Shown: positions 1 to 6,947, counted from the first letter of the stretch. The stretch: 11,671 bases of DNA from CAYLJV01 sp964510375 (GCA_964510375.1 CAZEBR010000041.1:1-11671); one strand, 5' to 3'. Program-made: numbers and translations. Notes: a model not told the origin generated them from the letters alone.

Positions 1-1
1 C

Positions 2-451
2 AGTAAGATAGCCAAGATATCCGTAATATCTATCACTTCTGGCGAAAGCTGGACCCTTACCCTGGATGGCGAAAAAACGGAAGAAATCGGAAACGAGACG
101 TACGACTCCATAGCTCAACAGGAAGGAGTAGGTTGGACAGGCCAGGCTGGTGATGAATTCACCGGAATTCCCCTATGGAAACTTTTGGGCCGTGTCGATG
201 ATGGAGACGAGAGTTCTTTCAACGAGGATCTAGCGGACCAGGGTTATACTGTGAAGGTAACCGCCTCGGACGATTATAGCGTCGAATTCGAAAGCGCCAA
301 GGTAGCAAATAACGACGATATCGTTCTGGCTTACAGAATGAACGGTGAGCCGTTGTCGGACCAGGATGGGCCTCTAATGCTGGTTGGGCCCAATCTCAAA
401 GATTCCGAGCAAGTCAAAAAAGTCAACGAAATAGAGATAGTCACTTCTTAA
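2..451 (+). CDS. Molybdopterin-oxidoreductase-like domain surface protein (5' truncated)
   Basis: The reading frame is open from the left edge to TAA at 449-451, so only the last 149 residues are visible. They resemble the C-terminal part of archaeal secreted proteins with the sulfite-oxidase-type molybdopterin-binding fold (PF00174-like). Landmarks are a TLTLDGE strand, GIPLWKLLG, a long acidic FNEDLADQGYTVKV segment, NDDIVLAYRMNGEPL, and GPLMLVGPNL followed by KKVNEIEI at the C-terminus. The first visible residues (KIAKISVISITS) look like the end of a preceding copy of the same domain, so the whole protein may have tandem domains. The cofactor-ligand cysteine, if there is one, lies outside the window. 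The gene ends 19 nt before wtpA and is probably in its operon. An accessory or substrate-side role with tungsten or molybdenum is inferred from that position only. A TTG at 185 is an internal codon, not the start. Confidence 0.7.
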   Translation, partial: SKIAKISVISITSGESWTLTLDGEKTEEIGNETYDSIAQQEGVGWTGQAGDEFTGIPLWKLLGRVDDGDESSFNEDLADQGYTVKVTASDDYSVEFESAKVANNDDIVLAYRMNGEPLSDQDGPLMLVGPNLKDSEQVKKVNEIEIVTS

Positions 452-459
452 AGAAAAAT

Positions 460-464
460 GGTGA
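460..464 (+). promoter_or_regulatory. Shine-Dalgarno site of wtpA
   Basis: GGTGA lies 6 nt before the ATG at 471. It matches the archaeal 16S 3' end (anti-SD complement GGTGATC) and fixes the wtpA start. Confidence 0.7.
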
Positions 465-470
465 AATTTA

Positions 471-1583
471 ATGAAAAAACTCTACTTTGGAATCCTGGCG
501 GTCGTTGCGATATCAGCGATCGCCGGCATAGCTTTTTTTCATTTTCATGGTTCCGAACCGGGCGATAACGAACCGGTTAGATTAAAGGTCTTTTGTGCGG
601 GCAGTTTGATTCATCCTTTTAAAACAAGCGAGGATTTAACGATAGAAGAAAAATTTGAGAGACAGCATCCTAACGTGGACGTGCAAGTCGAGGGACATGG
701 GAGTATACAGTGTATCAGGCATGTTACCGAGCTTGGACAGGAGGGGGATGTCGTGGCGTTCGCCGACCATTCTCTGATCCCGTTGATGATGTACAATACA
801 AATATACCGGATGCGGAGGAAAAATTTGCGGACTGGAATGTAAAGTTTGCGAGAAACAATTTGGGTATTGCTTACAATCCAAATAGCGATTACGCGGACG
901 AGATAAACGAAAATAATTGGTATAGGGTTCTATCGAGGGAGGGAGTGAACTTCGGGGTCTCCGATCCTCGACTGGATGCCTGTGGATACAGGGTTTTGAT
1001 GCTTCTTCAGCTTGCCGAGAGATACTATGAAAACGAGAGGATAGCGGAGGACGTTTTGTTTGAAGAGTTCAGTAATCCGATAACCGTCACGGAAAACGGC
1101 GGAATGGAATCTATAAGGGTTCCGCAGATTTTGAAACCCCCTTCCGAGAGCAGAATCGCCGTTAGAGGTAGTAGTATAGCTCTGCTGGCTTATTTGGAGA
1201 CCGAAACTGCTGATTATGCGTTCGAGTACGAGAGTGTTGCAAGACAACACGGGTTGGAGTTTGTCGAGCTACCGGACAAAATTAATCTTAGCAGCGAGGA
1301 GCACGAGGATTTCTACGATGACGTCGAAGTCAGACTGGATTATCAAAGATATGCTTCCGTGAATCCGGTTTTTACATGCAATCCTATATTGTACGGCATT
1401 ACGATTCCTAAAAACGCCCCCCACCCGGAAGTAGCCGCAGAGTTTGTGAAGTTTTTGATTGGTCCCGAGGGACAAGAGGTTCTCAGGAGGGAAAACCATC
1501 CGCCGATCGTTCCCCCGGTTCCGGAAGATTCCGAAAAAGTACCCACAGATATCAGAGATTTTATCTCAGATATGGAAAATTGA
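471..1583 (+). CDS. wtpA: Tungstate/molybdate ABC transporter substrate-binding protein WtpA
   Basis: This is the extracellular receptor that captures tungstate (or molybdate) and delivers it to the permease encoded by the next gene. The 370 residues begin with MKK and a hydrophobic stretch (about residues 6-25) that acts as a signal or membrane anchor. There is no lipobox cysteine. Family landmarks are the CAGSL oxyanion loop at 42-46, HPNVDVQVEGHGS at 66-78, DVVAFADHSLIPLMM at 93-107, DPRLDACGYR at 165-174, FEYESVARQHGLEFVELPDKINL at 251-273 and ILYGITIPK at 306-314. In crystallised archaeal ModA/WtpA proteins an Asp in the DxCGY segment and a Glu in the YAFEYxSVA segment complete the six-coordinate metal site. 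The likely equivalents here are Asp169 and Glu252. The length is normal for the family. The stop codon abuts the wtpB start region. Tungstate and molybdate selectivity cannot be separated from sequence. Confidence 0.93.
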   Translation: MKKLYFGILAVVAISAIAGIAFFHFHGSEPGDNEPVRLKVFCAGSLIHPFKTSEDLTIEEKFERQHPNVDVQVEGHGSIQCIRHVTELGQEGDVVAFADHSLIPLMMYNTNIPDAEEKFADWNVKFARNNLGIAYNPNSDYADEINENNWYRVLSREGVNFGVSDPRLDACGYRVLMLLQLAERYYENERIAEDVLFEEFSNPITVTENGGMESIRVPQILKPPSESRIAVRGSSIALLAYLETETADYAFEYESVARQHGLEFVELPDKINLSSEEHEDFYDDVEVRLDYQRYASVNPVFTCNPILYGITIPKNAPHPEVAAEFVKFLIGPEGQEVLRRENHPPIVPPVPEDSEKVPTDIRDFISDMEN

Positions 1584-1588
1584 GTCTT

Positions 1589-2389
1589 ATGTTGTCGTTA
1601 AAGAAGATTGATTGGATGAAATCGGTCTTCGTTCTTTTTCTGATCCTAGTGACTTTTTACTTTACAATTCATATCGTCGGAATTTATGTGAAGCCTTTTT
1701 TTACGGATTTTCGATTTTTTTTAAGTTCTTTTGCGGATACAGAGACATGGAGTGCGGTAAGGAATAGTCTTTCGGCGGCTTTCTTATCCGTTCTGATCGG
1801 CCTAATTTTTGGAGTGCCGAGTGCTTATATTCTGGAAAAGGAGGATTTCCCCGGGAAGAGCGTGATAGAGGGGATAATAGATCTTCCGATGGCGATACCC
1901 CACACGGTCGCCGGTTTAGCCCTGCTCATAGTTTTGGGTTCGGGCGGATTTATAGGGAGTTTAACGGCTCCTGTTTTGGATTTTACCGGATTTTTAGGGA
2001 TAGTCGCCGCCATGACCTTTATTTCTCTGCCCTTCATGATCAATTCCGCAAAGGAAGGCTTTGAGAGCTTGGATCCGAGGTTGGGAAATGTCGCTAGGAA
2101 TTTGGGCGCCTCAAAGTGGCAGACTTTTTATAGGATCGAGCTCCCGCTGGCGATCCCCCACGTGTTCAACGGAGCAATAATGAGTTGGGCTAGGGCCATC
2201 AGCGAGTTTTCAGCGGTCATAATTCTCGTCACGTTTTACCCCATGATAGCTCCCGGGTTAATATGGTCCAGACTTTATAGTCAAGGTTTGGCTCAAGGGT
2301 TGGCAGTAGCCGTCGTACTCTTGTCGGTGATACTACCTATTTTCGTGCTGCTGAGACACATTAGAGAAAGACTTTTTGAGAGATATTGA
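1589..2389 (+). CDS. wtpB: Tungstate/molybdate ABC transporter permease WtpB
   Basis: This is the membrane subunit that passes tungstate or molybdate delivered by WtpA into the cytoplasm. It has about six predicted membrane segments (roughly residues 12-33, 56-82, 97-120, 132-155, 192-222 and 235-256). The cytoplasmic EAA loop, which docks the ATPase, spans about 156-187 (EGFESLDPRLGNVARNLGAS, then KWQTFYRIELP). The ISEFSAVIIL stretch and the DLPMAIPHTVAGLALL stretch are typical of ModB/WtpB. The ATG at 1589 gives 266 residues. A TTG at 1580 overlapping the wtpA stop would add three residues, and an ATG at 1616 would shorten it by nine; no strong Shine-Dalgarno site decides between them. The gene is translationally close-coupled to wtpA. 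Unusually, no ATPase gene follows; a T-run terminator begins about 20 nt downstream. Confidence 0.92.
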   Translation: MLSLKKIDWMKSVFVLFLILVTFYFTIHIVGIYVKPFFTDFRFFLSSFADTETWSAVRNSLSAAFLSVLIGLIFGVPSAYILEKEDFPGKSVIEGIIDLPMAIPHTVAGLALLIVLGSGGFIGSLTAPVLDFTGFLGIVAAMTFISLPFMINSAKEGFESLDPRLGNVARNLGASKWQTFYRIELPLAIPHVFNGAIMSWARAISEFSAVIILVTFYPMIAPGLIWSRLYSQGLAQGLAVAVVLLSVILPIFVLLRHIRERLFERY

Positions 2390-2410
2390 GGGCTTTCCGA
2401 TAAAGAATAG

Positions 2411-2429
2411 TACTCTTTTTTTATGAGTA
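2411..2429 (+). terminator. Oligo-T terminator after wtpB
   Basis: Seven consecutive T residues at 2416-2422 lie 27 nt after the wtpB stop. They are flanked by the short inverted repeat TACTC (2411-2415) and GAGTA (2425-2429). Archaeal RNA polymerase terminates at U-runs without needing a strong hairpin, so this probably ends the wtp operon. Confidence 0.5.
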
Positions 2430-2619
2430 AACTATCTATGAGAGAAATTTAGTACGGATGTTCCGAAGACAACATTTGGTTTAGTAATCATCTTTTGGTA
2501 CTGGTCCCTACCTATTTGACCTACAAATAATATAGTAGGAAATTGAGCATAGATAATGAACGAGAAAGGTTCCTTGCCTGCGGTTAAATCCCTGCTTCTG
2601 GTCTGTTTAGCGTTTAACA

Positions 2620-2630
2620 AAAATAATTTA
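2620..2630 (+). promoter_or_regulatory. TATA-like promoter of the PH-domain gene
   Basis: The AT-rich box AAAATAATTTA is centred about 27-31 nt before the candidate starts at 2648 (TTG) and 2657 (ATG). That spacing would give a leaderless or near-leaderless mRNA, which fits the absence of a Shine-Dalgarno site. The rest of the 2390-2656 gap shows no gene I can support. Confidence 0.5.
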
Positions 2631-2656
2631 AGTCCAAAAGAAGCATTTTGAAACGA

Positions 2657-3238
2657 ATGAGCGAAGAATTAGGGGGTAATTTCGGGCCGGACCCGGCGAT
2701 GAAAAACCTTTACCGCTTGCGTGCTTCTCCACTGTTGATTCTATTTGTTCTCATATCAATAGGCCTATTCCTATTCGGACCCGGTATTTCGGTGTCGACA
2801 CTGAGTGTCTGGGCTTTTTTCGTGATACCGACCGTTTTCGTGTATTATTGGATCGAGAAATACTATGACTCGATAACCTTCAAGCTCGCCGAGGGGGAAG
2901 TGGTCGTAGAGAAGGGCGTCTGGTTCCAGAAAGTTCATACCGTCCCGTATAGACTCATCATGAATGTTAACACAAATCAAGGACCCGTCGAGAGAAGGTT
3001 CGGACTGGGTAATGTCGCCATCGAAACGGCCGGACACTCATCCCCAACGCAACAAACCGAAGCCTCCGTATTTGGAATAAAAAACTTTCGAGAAATTAAA
3101 AACAGAATTGTCGATAAAATCCGACGAATGGAAAAATCTCCGGTCGGCGGAGAGGAGGGGACGGAAGGAACCGGCGAAATGATCTTGGAGGAATTACGTA
3201 AGATAAGAAAAATGATGGGAGAAATGCAGGATAATTAA
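2657..3238 (+). CDS. Membrane-anchored bacterial PH-domain protein (YdbS/bPH_2 type)
   Basis: The 193 residues have a short polar N-terminus, two adjacent membrane helices (about 24-41 and 47-65), then a bPH_2 (PF03703-like) domain at about 66-155. The domain signature reads YDSITFKLAEGEVVVEKGVW, then TVPYRLIMNVNTNQGPVERRFGLGNVAIETAG. An acidic, Gly-rich linker (164-173) follows, with a final charged amphipathic helix (MILEELRKIRKMMGEM) that could form a coiled coil. Such proteins sit in the cytoplasmic membrane with the PH-like domain on one face. Their biochemical role is generally unknown, so I assign none. The gene has its own promoter and is separated from both neighbours. A TTG at 2648 would add three residues. 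Confidence 0.85.
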   Translation: MSEELGGNFGPDPAMKNLYRLRASPLLILFVLISIGLFLFGPGISVSTLSVWAFFVIPTVFVYYWIEKYYDSITFKLAEGEVVVEKGVWFQKVHTVPYRLIMNVNTNQGPVERRFGLGNVAIETAGHSSPTQQTEASVFGIKNFREIKNRIVDKIRRMEKSPVGGEEGTEGTGEMILEELRKIRKMMGEMQDN

Positions 3239-3266
3239 AAATCATTTCGGTATTTACGGTTACTAT

Positions 3267-3276
3267 ATCCATGGAT
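3267..3276. repeat. 10-bp perfect palindrome upstream of the P-type ATPase
   Basis: ATCCATGGAT is self-complementary. It lies in the spacer between the PH-domain gene and the ATPase gene, 11 nt before a second, longer palindrome. It may be a regulator half-site or chance. Confidence 0.3.
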
Positions 3277-3287
3277 TTCTATTAGAT

Positions 3288-3301
3288 TAGGTTTAAACCT
3301 A
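3288..3301. promoter_or_regulatory. 14-bp perfect palindrome, candidate operator
   Basis: TAGGTTTAAACCTA is a perfect inverted repeat with a TTTAAA core that could double as a TATA box. It lies 144 nt before the preferred ATPase start. A dimeric helix-turn-helix regulator of the ATPase gene binding here is an inference. Confidence 0.4.
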
Positions 3302-3387
3302 GATATTGTGACGGACAATTCATCATTTCGGTGGCTTAAAAAGTGCTGGGGGACTATCTGTTTCGGATTGGGTTCGGTTTTGGTTCA

Positions 3388-3402
3388 TTTTAAAGATAAA
3401 TA
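3388..3402 (+). promoter_or_regulatory. TATA-like element upstream of the ATPase start
   Basis: An AT-rich tract (TTTTAAAGATAAATA) lies about 50 nt before the ATG at 3446. It would place transcription start near 3420, giving a leader of about 25 nt. It competes with the palindromic TTTAAA at 3292-3297 as the true promoter. Confidence 0.3.
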
Positions 3403-3445
3403 TCCTCTCTTAACAAATGGCACAGAACGAACTGGTTGGGGTATA

Positions 3446-6100
3446 ATGAGCAAGGACTGGCACTCCAAGTCTATAGAAGAGGTCCTAGAGGAGGTGGGAG
3501 GTTCAAAGGAAGGTTTAAGCGAGGATGAGGCCGAGGGGAGGTTGGAAGAGTTCGGTTCCAACGAGATCGAAAAGGGGGAAGAGACCTCGGTTCTAAAGGT
3601 ATTTCTGGATCAGTTCACGGATTTTTTGATCCTGATTCTTCTCGTGGCGGCCATTATATCGTTCGGCGTCGGTCGTCGGATCGACGCAGCCCTGATAGCG
3701 ACTATCGTCGTCGCGAACGGGATTTTCGGTTTTGCACAGGACTGGAAGGCCGAGAGATCCATCCAGGCTCTAAAGGAGATGGCCTCCTTAAGTGCTCTCG
3801 TCTTTAGGGACGGTGAGAAAACAGAAATCGATTCAAAAGAGGTCGTCCCAGGTGATGTTATAGTCCTTACTCAGGGATCTTCCGTCCCGGCCGATGCTAG
3901 AATTATAGAAGAACAGCATCTCGAGGTCGATGAGTCGGCCTTGACCGGGGAGAGCTTAGCAGTCGATAAGGACCCAGGTGATCTGTCGGTCGACGTTCCT
4001 TTGGCGGAACGTAGGAACATGGTCTACAAGGAGACCAACGTCGTAAGCGGGAGGGGTAAGGCGGTCGTCGTCGATACGGGAATGGATACCGAGATCGGGA
4101 AGATAGCCAGCCAGCTGGAAGAGGTAGAGGAGGAAGAGACCGTCTTCCAGAGGGAGATAAACGCCCTCGGAAAGAAAATCGGGATAATCATTCTTGTCGT
4201 TAGCGCCGTTCTAATCCCATTGTTGTGGTGGCAGGGGCTCGAACTTATTACATCGTTTCTAACGAGCATAGCCCTAGCGGTGGGAGCTGTGCCTGAGGGT
4301 CTTCCGGCCGTGGTGACACTGACCTTGGCGCTGGGGACGAAAAAGATGGTCGGCAAGAACGCTCTCGTTAGGAGGCTTCCGGTCGTCGAGTCTCTTGGAT
4401 CTGTGGACGTCATCTGTACGGACAAGACCGGGACCCTTACCGAGAACAAGATGGTGGTCCGGAGGATACACATCGATGGGAGGGACATAGAGGTTTCCGG
4501 AGGATTTTCCGACGAGGGCCGGTTTGAGGATGAGGACGGAGAGGTTAGCCCCGAGGAACTAGAACCAATCCTCAAAGCAGGCTTGCTCTGTAACGACTCC
4601 GAGGTTCAGGAGGATGGAGACGAATTGGGTGATCCTACGGAGATAGCCTTGATAAAGGTGGCAAGAAAAGCGGGAATGGTCCAGGATAACCTCGAGGAGA
4701 AGAATCCCCGGGTCGACGAAATTCCCTTCTCCTCCGATAGGAAGATGATGACGACGATTCACGAGAGGGAAGGTGAAAGGACGGCTTACGTCAAGGGAGC
4801 TCCCGGTGTAGTATTGGATAAATGTGATCGTTACCTTGAGGGCGGTGAAGTAAAGGAGCTCAGTGAGGAGAAAAAACGCGAATTTCTGGATAAGAACGCT
4901 GCTTACGCCGAGAGAGCCCTTCGAGTGCTTGCATTTGCTTTCAGGAGGATAAGCGGTGAAAGGAGAGGGGGGGAGGAGGTCGAATCTGGCTTAGTTTTTA
5001 TAGGCCTGCAAGGGATGATGGACCCGCCGCGGGAGGAGGTAAAGGAGGCGATAGAGACCTGTAGAGAGGCTGGGATAAGGACCGTCATGGTGACCGGTGA
5101 CAACGCCCAGACTGCGAAGGCGGTCGGAGAGGAGCTTGGATTTGGCGGTGAGGTCGTCACGGGAAGCGAAATGGGGGATATGTCGGATGCGGAACTGGAG
5201 GAGAGGATCGAGGGAATAGATATTTTCGCCAGGACCTCTCCCAGCGACAAGGTCAGGATACTGGAGGCTTTGAAGGACAACGGCCACATAGTCGCCATGA
5301 CGGGGGACGGCGTCAACGATGCCCCTTCCCTGAAGCGGGCCGATGTGGGGACATCGATGGGGGAGAGGGGTACGGACGTCGCAAAGCAGGCTTCGGACAT
5401 AGTGTTGCTGGACGATAACTATCGGACCATTAAGGACGCCGTTGCGGAGGGGAGGGGCGTGTTCGACAACATTCGGAAGTTCGTGAACCTACTCATTTCC
5501 AGCAACGCCGGAGAAGTGATGATGGTATTTGCCGCCGCCGTTATCTTCTCGCCCGCCAAACCGCCCCTCACGCCGGCTATGATTCTCTGGGTTAATCTCC
5601 TGACCGACGGCCTGCCCGCTCTGGCCCTCGGTGTGGATCCCAAATCCGAGGACATAATGAAGAGACCCCCGAAGGAACAGGATGAGGGCATCATCGATGA
5701 AAGGGTTGGGTTCTCTATCCTGTGGATAGGCATCACAGTCATGATCGTAATGGTCCTGTTGTATGGAAGTTACATAGGGAGTTCGGTAGAGAAGGCCATG
5801 ACCATGGCACTCACCTCCTTCGTCTTCATGAAGTTCAGTGCTATAATCCCGATTCGGTCAAGATACGGCACGCCGACCTTCTCGAACAAGTGGCTGGGAC
5901 TGGCGGTGCTGTCTTCCGTGTTTGCGCAGCTGGCTCTCCTATACTCGCCACTGAACACGCTCTTTGAGGTCGTACCGATCGGCCTGACCGGATGGGCCCT
6001 GATACTGAGCACCACGGCCGGATTCTTTGTTTTCTCTCGGACCATGATAAAGAACGAGGAAAGACTGTTGAAGTGGATTGGAAGGGTCCGAGAAAACTGA
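3446..6100 (+). CDS. P2A-type (SERCA-like) calcium-transporting P-type ATPase
   Basis: This is an ATP-driven cation pump of the cytoplasmic membrane, probably exporting Ca2+. Numbering from ATG 3446 (884 residues): N-terminal cation-ATPase domain about 1-60; M1-M2 about 50-95; actuator domain with TGES at 167-170; M4 with PEGLP at 283-287; phosphorylation motif DKTGT with Asp326; nucleotide-binding KGAP at 450-453; hinge TGDGVNDAP at 619-627; M5-M10 from about 680. The SERCA calcium ligands have counterparts: Glu284 (M4), Asn687 and Glu690 (M5), Asn717, Thr720 and Asp721 (M6, NLLTDGLPA). This favours Ca2+ over heavy-metal P1B pumps; Mn2+ is not excluded. The frame is open back to a GTG at 3308, but the family N-terminus aligns from MSKDWHSKSIEEVL, so I prefer the ATG with a weak GG-rich site before it. 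The length is normal. It converges on the DUF2703 operon. Confidence 0.93.
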   Translation: MSKDWHSKSIEEVLEEVGGSKEGLSEDEAEGRLEEFGSNEIEKGEETSVLKVFLDQFTDFLILILLVAAIISFGVGRRIDAALIATIVVANGIFGFAQDWKAERSIQALKEMASLSALVFRDGEKTEIDSKEVVPGDVIVLTQGSSVPADARIIEEQHLEVDESALTGESLAVDKDPGDLSVDVPLAERRNMVYKETNVVSGRGKAVVVDTGMDTEIGKIASQLEEVEEEETVFQREINALGKKIGIIILVVSAVLIPLLWWQGLELITSFLTSIALAVGAVPEGLPAVVTLTLALGTKKMVGKNALVRRLPVVESLGSVDVICTDKTGTLTENKMVVRRIHIDGRDIEVSGGFSDEGRFEDEDGEVSPEELEPILKAGLLCNDSEVQEDGDELGDPTEIALIKVARKAGMVQDNLEEKNPRVDEIPFSSDRKMMTTIHEREGERTAYVKGAPGVVLDKCDRYLEGGEVKELSEEKKREFLDKNAAYAERALRVLAFAFRRISGERRGGEEVESGLVFIGLQGMMDPPREEVKEAIETCREAGIRTVMVTGDNAQTAKAVGEELGFGGEVVTGSEMGDMSDAELEERIEGIDIFARTSPSDKVRILEALKDNGHIVAMTGDGVNDAPSLKRADVGTSMGERGTDVAKQASDIVLLDDNYRTIKDAVAEGRGVFDNIRKFVNLLISSNAGEVMMVFAAAVIFSPAKPPLTPAMILWVNLLTDGLPALALGVDPKSEDIMKRPPKEQDEGIIDERVGFSILWIGITVMIVMVLLYGSYIGSSVEKAMTMALTSFVFMKFSAIIPIRSRYGTPTFSNKWLGLAVLSSVFAQLALLYSPLNTLFEVVPIGLTGWALILSTTAGFFVFSRTMIKNEERLLKWIGRVREN

Positions 6101-6119
6101 CGCTTGGACGAAATAGGAA

Positions 6120-6131
6120 GGAAACGTTTCC
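6120..6131. repeat. 12-bp perfect palindrome between convergent genes
   Basis: GGAAACGTTTCC lies 20 nt after the ATPase stop in the 107-nt gap between the convergent ATPase and DUF2703 genes. No T-run is seen on either strand in this gap, so the palindrome is the only termination-like or protein-binding element visible. Confidence 0.3.
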
Positions 6132-6207
6132 GACCTACATGGACTTTCGTGCGAGATTCTACGGACCCGTGGCGTTGCCCATAGGGAGACCGGAGAAATT
6201 TATGGGA

Positions 6208-6654
6208 TCAGGAGCAACAGGTGTCCCCCTCTTTTGAGGGAGCGCAGCAGCCGGAGCTGGTTAGCAGGCCGTCAGCTTCTTTCAATGCCGCTTTTATAAT
6301 CGTCTGGGATGGGACTACTTCGTGTTCTTCTCCGTCGATTATCACGGTTCTGCATTCTTCTTGGCCGCATACATCGCAACATTCGCTTTCTCCAACGTTC
6401 GCATCTATTAGATTCTCGAGAAGTTTGTCATTGACAAAGATTCTGTTTGATGCCTTCGGGTTTTTCTTGAATTCTTCTTCCGTGAGTTTTTCTTTATCTA
6501 GCTCTACTTTTATTCCAAGTTTGGGAAAAGTTTCCTGTAATTTTTTAACTGCTTTTTCGACTTCACTTCCTGTTGAACGGCATCTCTCGCATGTTTCTCC
6601 ATTTGAAATCAGTCTTTGCCATTTGATTGTGATTTTTTCTTCCGAATCTCGCAT
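6208..6654 (-). CDS. DUF2703 family cysteine-rich protein
   Basis: The 148-residue cytoplasmic protein matches the DUF2703 pattern as I remember it. It opens with ITIKWQRL, then a CERC pair at Cys22/Cys25. A thioredoxin-like sequence follows: a helix, the strand IKVELDKEKL, then NRIFVNDKLLENLI. A metal-site-like cluster ECCDVCGQEEC spans 91-101, and the tail CCAPSKEGDTCC spans 136-147. There are ten cysteines in all (22, 25, 92, 93, 96, 101, 136, 137, 146, 147), an extraordinary number for a small cytosolic protein, suggesting metal(loid) or thiol-redox handling. No reaction is established. The start is ATG 6654, since GGAGGTG lies 6 nt upstream and overlaps the stop of the AbrB gene. The longer GTG-initiated frame at 6663 lies inside that ribosome-binding site. 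It is the second gene of a two-gene operon. Confidence 0.85.
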   Translation of the reverse strand: MRDSEEKITIKWQRLISNGETCERCRSTGSEVEKAVKKLQETFPKLGIKVELDKEKLTEEEFKKNPKASNRIFVNDKLLENLIDANVGESECCDVCGQEECRTVIIDGEEHEVVPSQTIIKAALKEADGLLTSSGCCAPSKEGDTCCS

Positions 6655-6660
6655 CTTTAG

Positions 6661-6667
6661 CACCTCC
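6661..6667 (-). promoter_or_regulatory. Shine-Dalgarno site of the DUF2703 gene
   Basis: On the minus strand GGAGGTG begins at the last base of the TAG stop of the AbrB gene and ends 6 nt before ATG 6654. The overlap implies one mRNA and probable translational coupling. Confidence 0.75.
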
Positions 6668-6915
6668 TATAGGTTATTTATGATGGGTTCTAGCCTTTTC
6701 CCGACCATTTCCTCGAGTTCCTCGGTCTTCATCAAGGATATACAGCATATCTCTTCATCTTTTTTCATGCTCACCACTGCTAATTTTGAGCCTGGTTCTA
6801 TTCCAACTTTCTCTCTTATTTCTTTCGGCAAAACCATCTGCCCTCTCCCGTCCACTTTAACAACGGATTCGATTTCACAGTGGCATTCGCCCTTTGATGG
6901 CTTTTCTTCTGACAT
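6667..6915 (-). CDS. AbrB/SpoVT-type transcriptional regulator with CHC and CC cysteines (HgcC-like)
   Basis: This 82-residue DNA-binding protein has a swapped-hairpin AbrB domain at about 15-60. The core VKVDGRGQMVLPKEIREKVGIEPGSKLAVVS is typical. Two features set it apart from antitoxin-type AbrB proteins: CHC at 11-13 just before the fold, and a CC pair at 57-58 in ICCISL near its end. The same arrangement occurs in proteins annotated 'HgcAB-associated', but many relatives are not near hgcAB, and none is visible here. It is the first gene of an operon with the ten-cysteine DUF2703 protein and probably regulates that operon. Sensing thiol-reactive metal or oxidant through the cysteines is inference. 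The ATG at 6915 has no Shine-Dalgarno site but sits 28 nt from a TATA-like box, so the mRNA may be leaderless. Confidence 0.88.
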   Translation of the reverse strand: MSEEKPSKGECHCEIESVVKVDGRGQMVLPKEIREKVGIEPGSKLAVVSMKKDEEICCISLMKTEELEEMVGKRLEPIINNL

Positions 6916-6939
6916 CGTTTCTGATTTCAGCTTTCTTCC

Positions 6940-6947
6940 TTTAAAAT
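6940..6947 (-). promoter_or_regulatory. TATA-like box of the AbrB-DUF2703 operon
   Basis: On the minus strand the box reads ATTTTAAA, centred 28 nt before ATG 6915. That is the spacing expected for a leaderless archaeal transcript. The TTCWGAAAA repeat array begins immediately upstream. Confidence 0.5.

Noticed and set aside
2432..2620. 62-codon minus-strand frame in the post-wtp gap as a small gene, and a GGTTAAATCC tract as a tRNA T-arm remnant
   Set aside because: The frame has no ribosome-binding site, promoter or motif. The T-arm-like bases do not form a proper 5-bp stem and no cloverleaf can be drawn.
3308..3445. GTG at 3308 as the start of the P-type ATPase
   Set aside because: It adds 46 residues not expected in the family. 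The known N-terminal pattern begins at the ATG at 3446, though I could not fully exclude the longer form.
4024..4575. 183-codon minus-strand open frame inside the P-type ATPase
   Set aside because: It lies wholly opposite conserved pump motifs (PEGLP, DKTGT), and its Ser/Thr-rich composition is typical of a shadow frame.
6227..6240. CCCTC-TTTT-GAGGG hairpin as a terminator
   Set aside because: It lies inside the last codons of the DUF2703 gene and no T-run follows on either strand. It most likely reflects the codons of the C-terminal tail.
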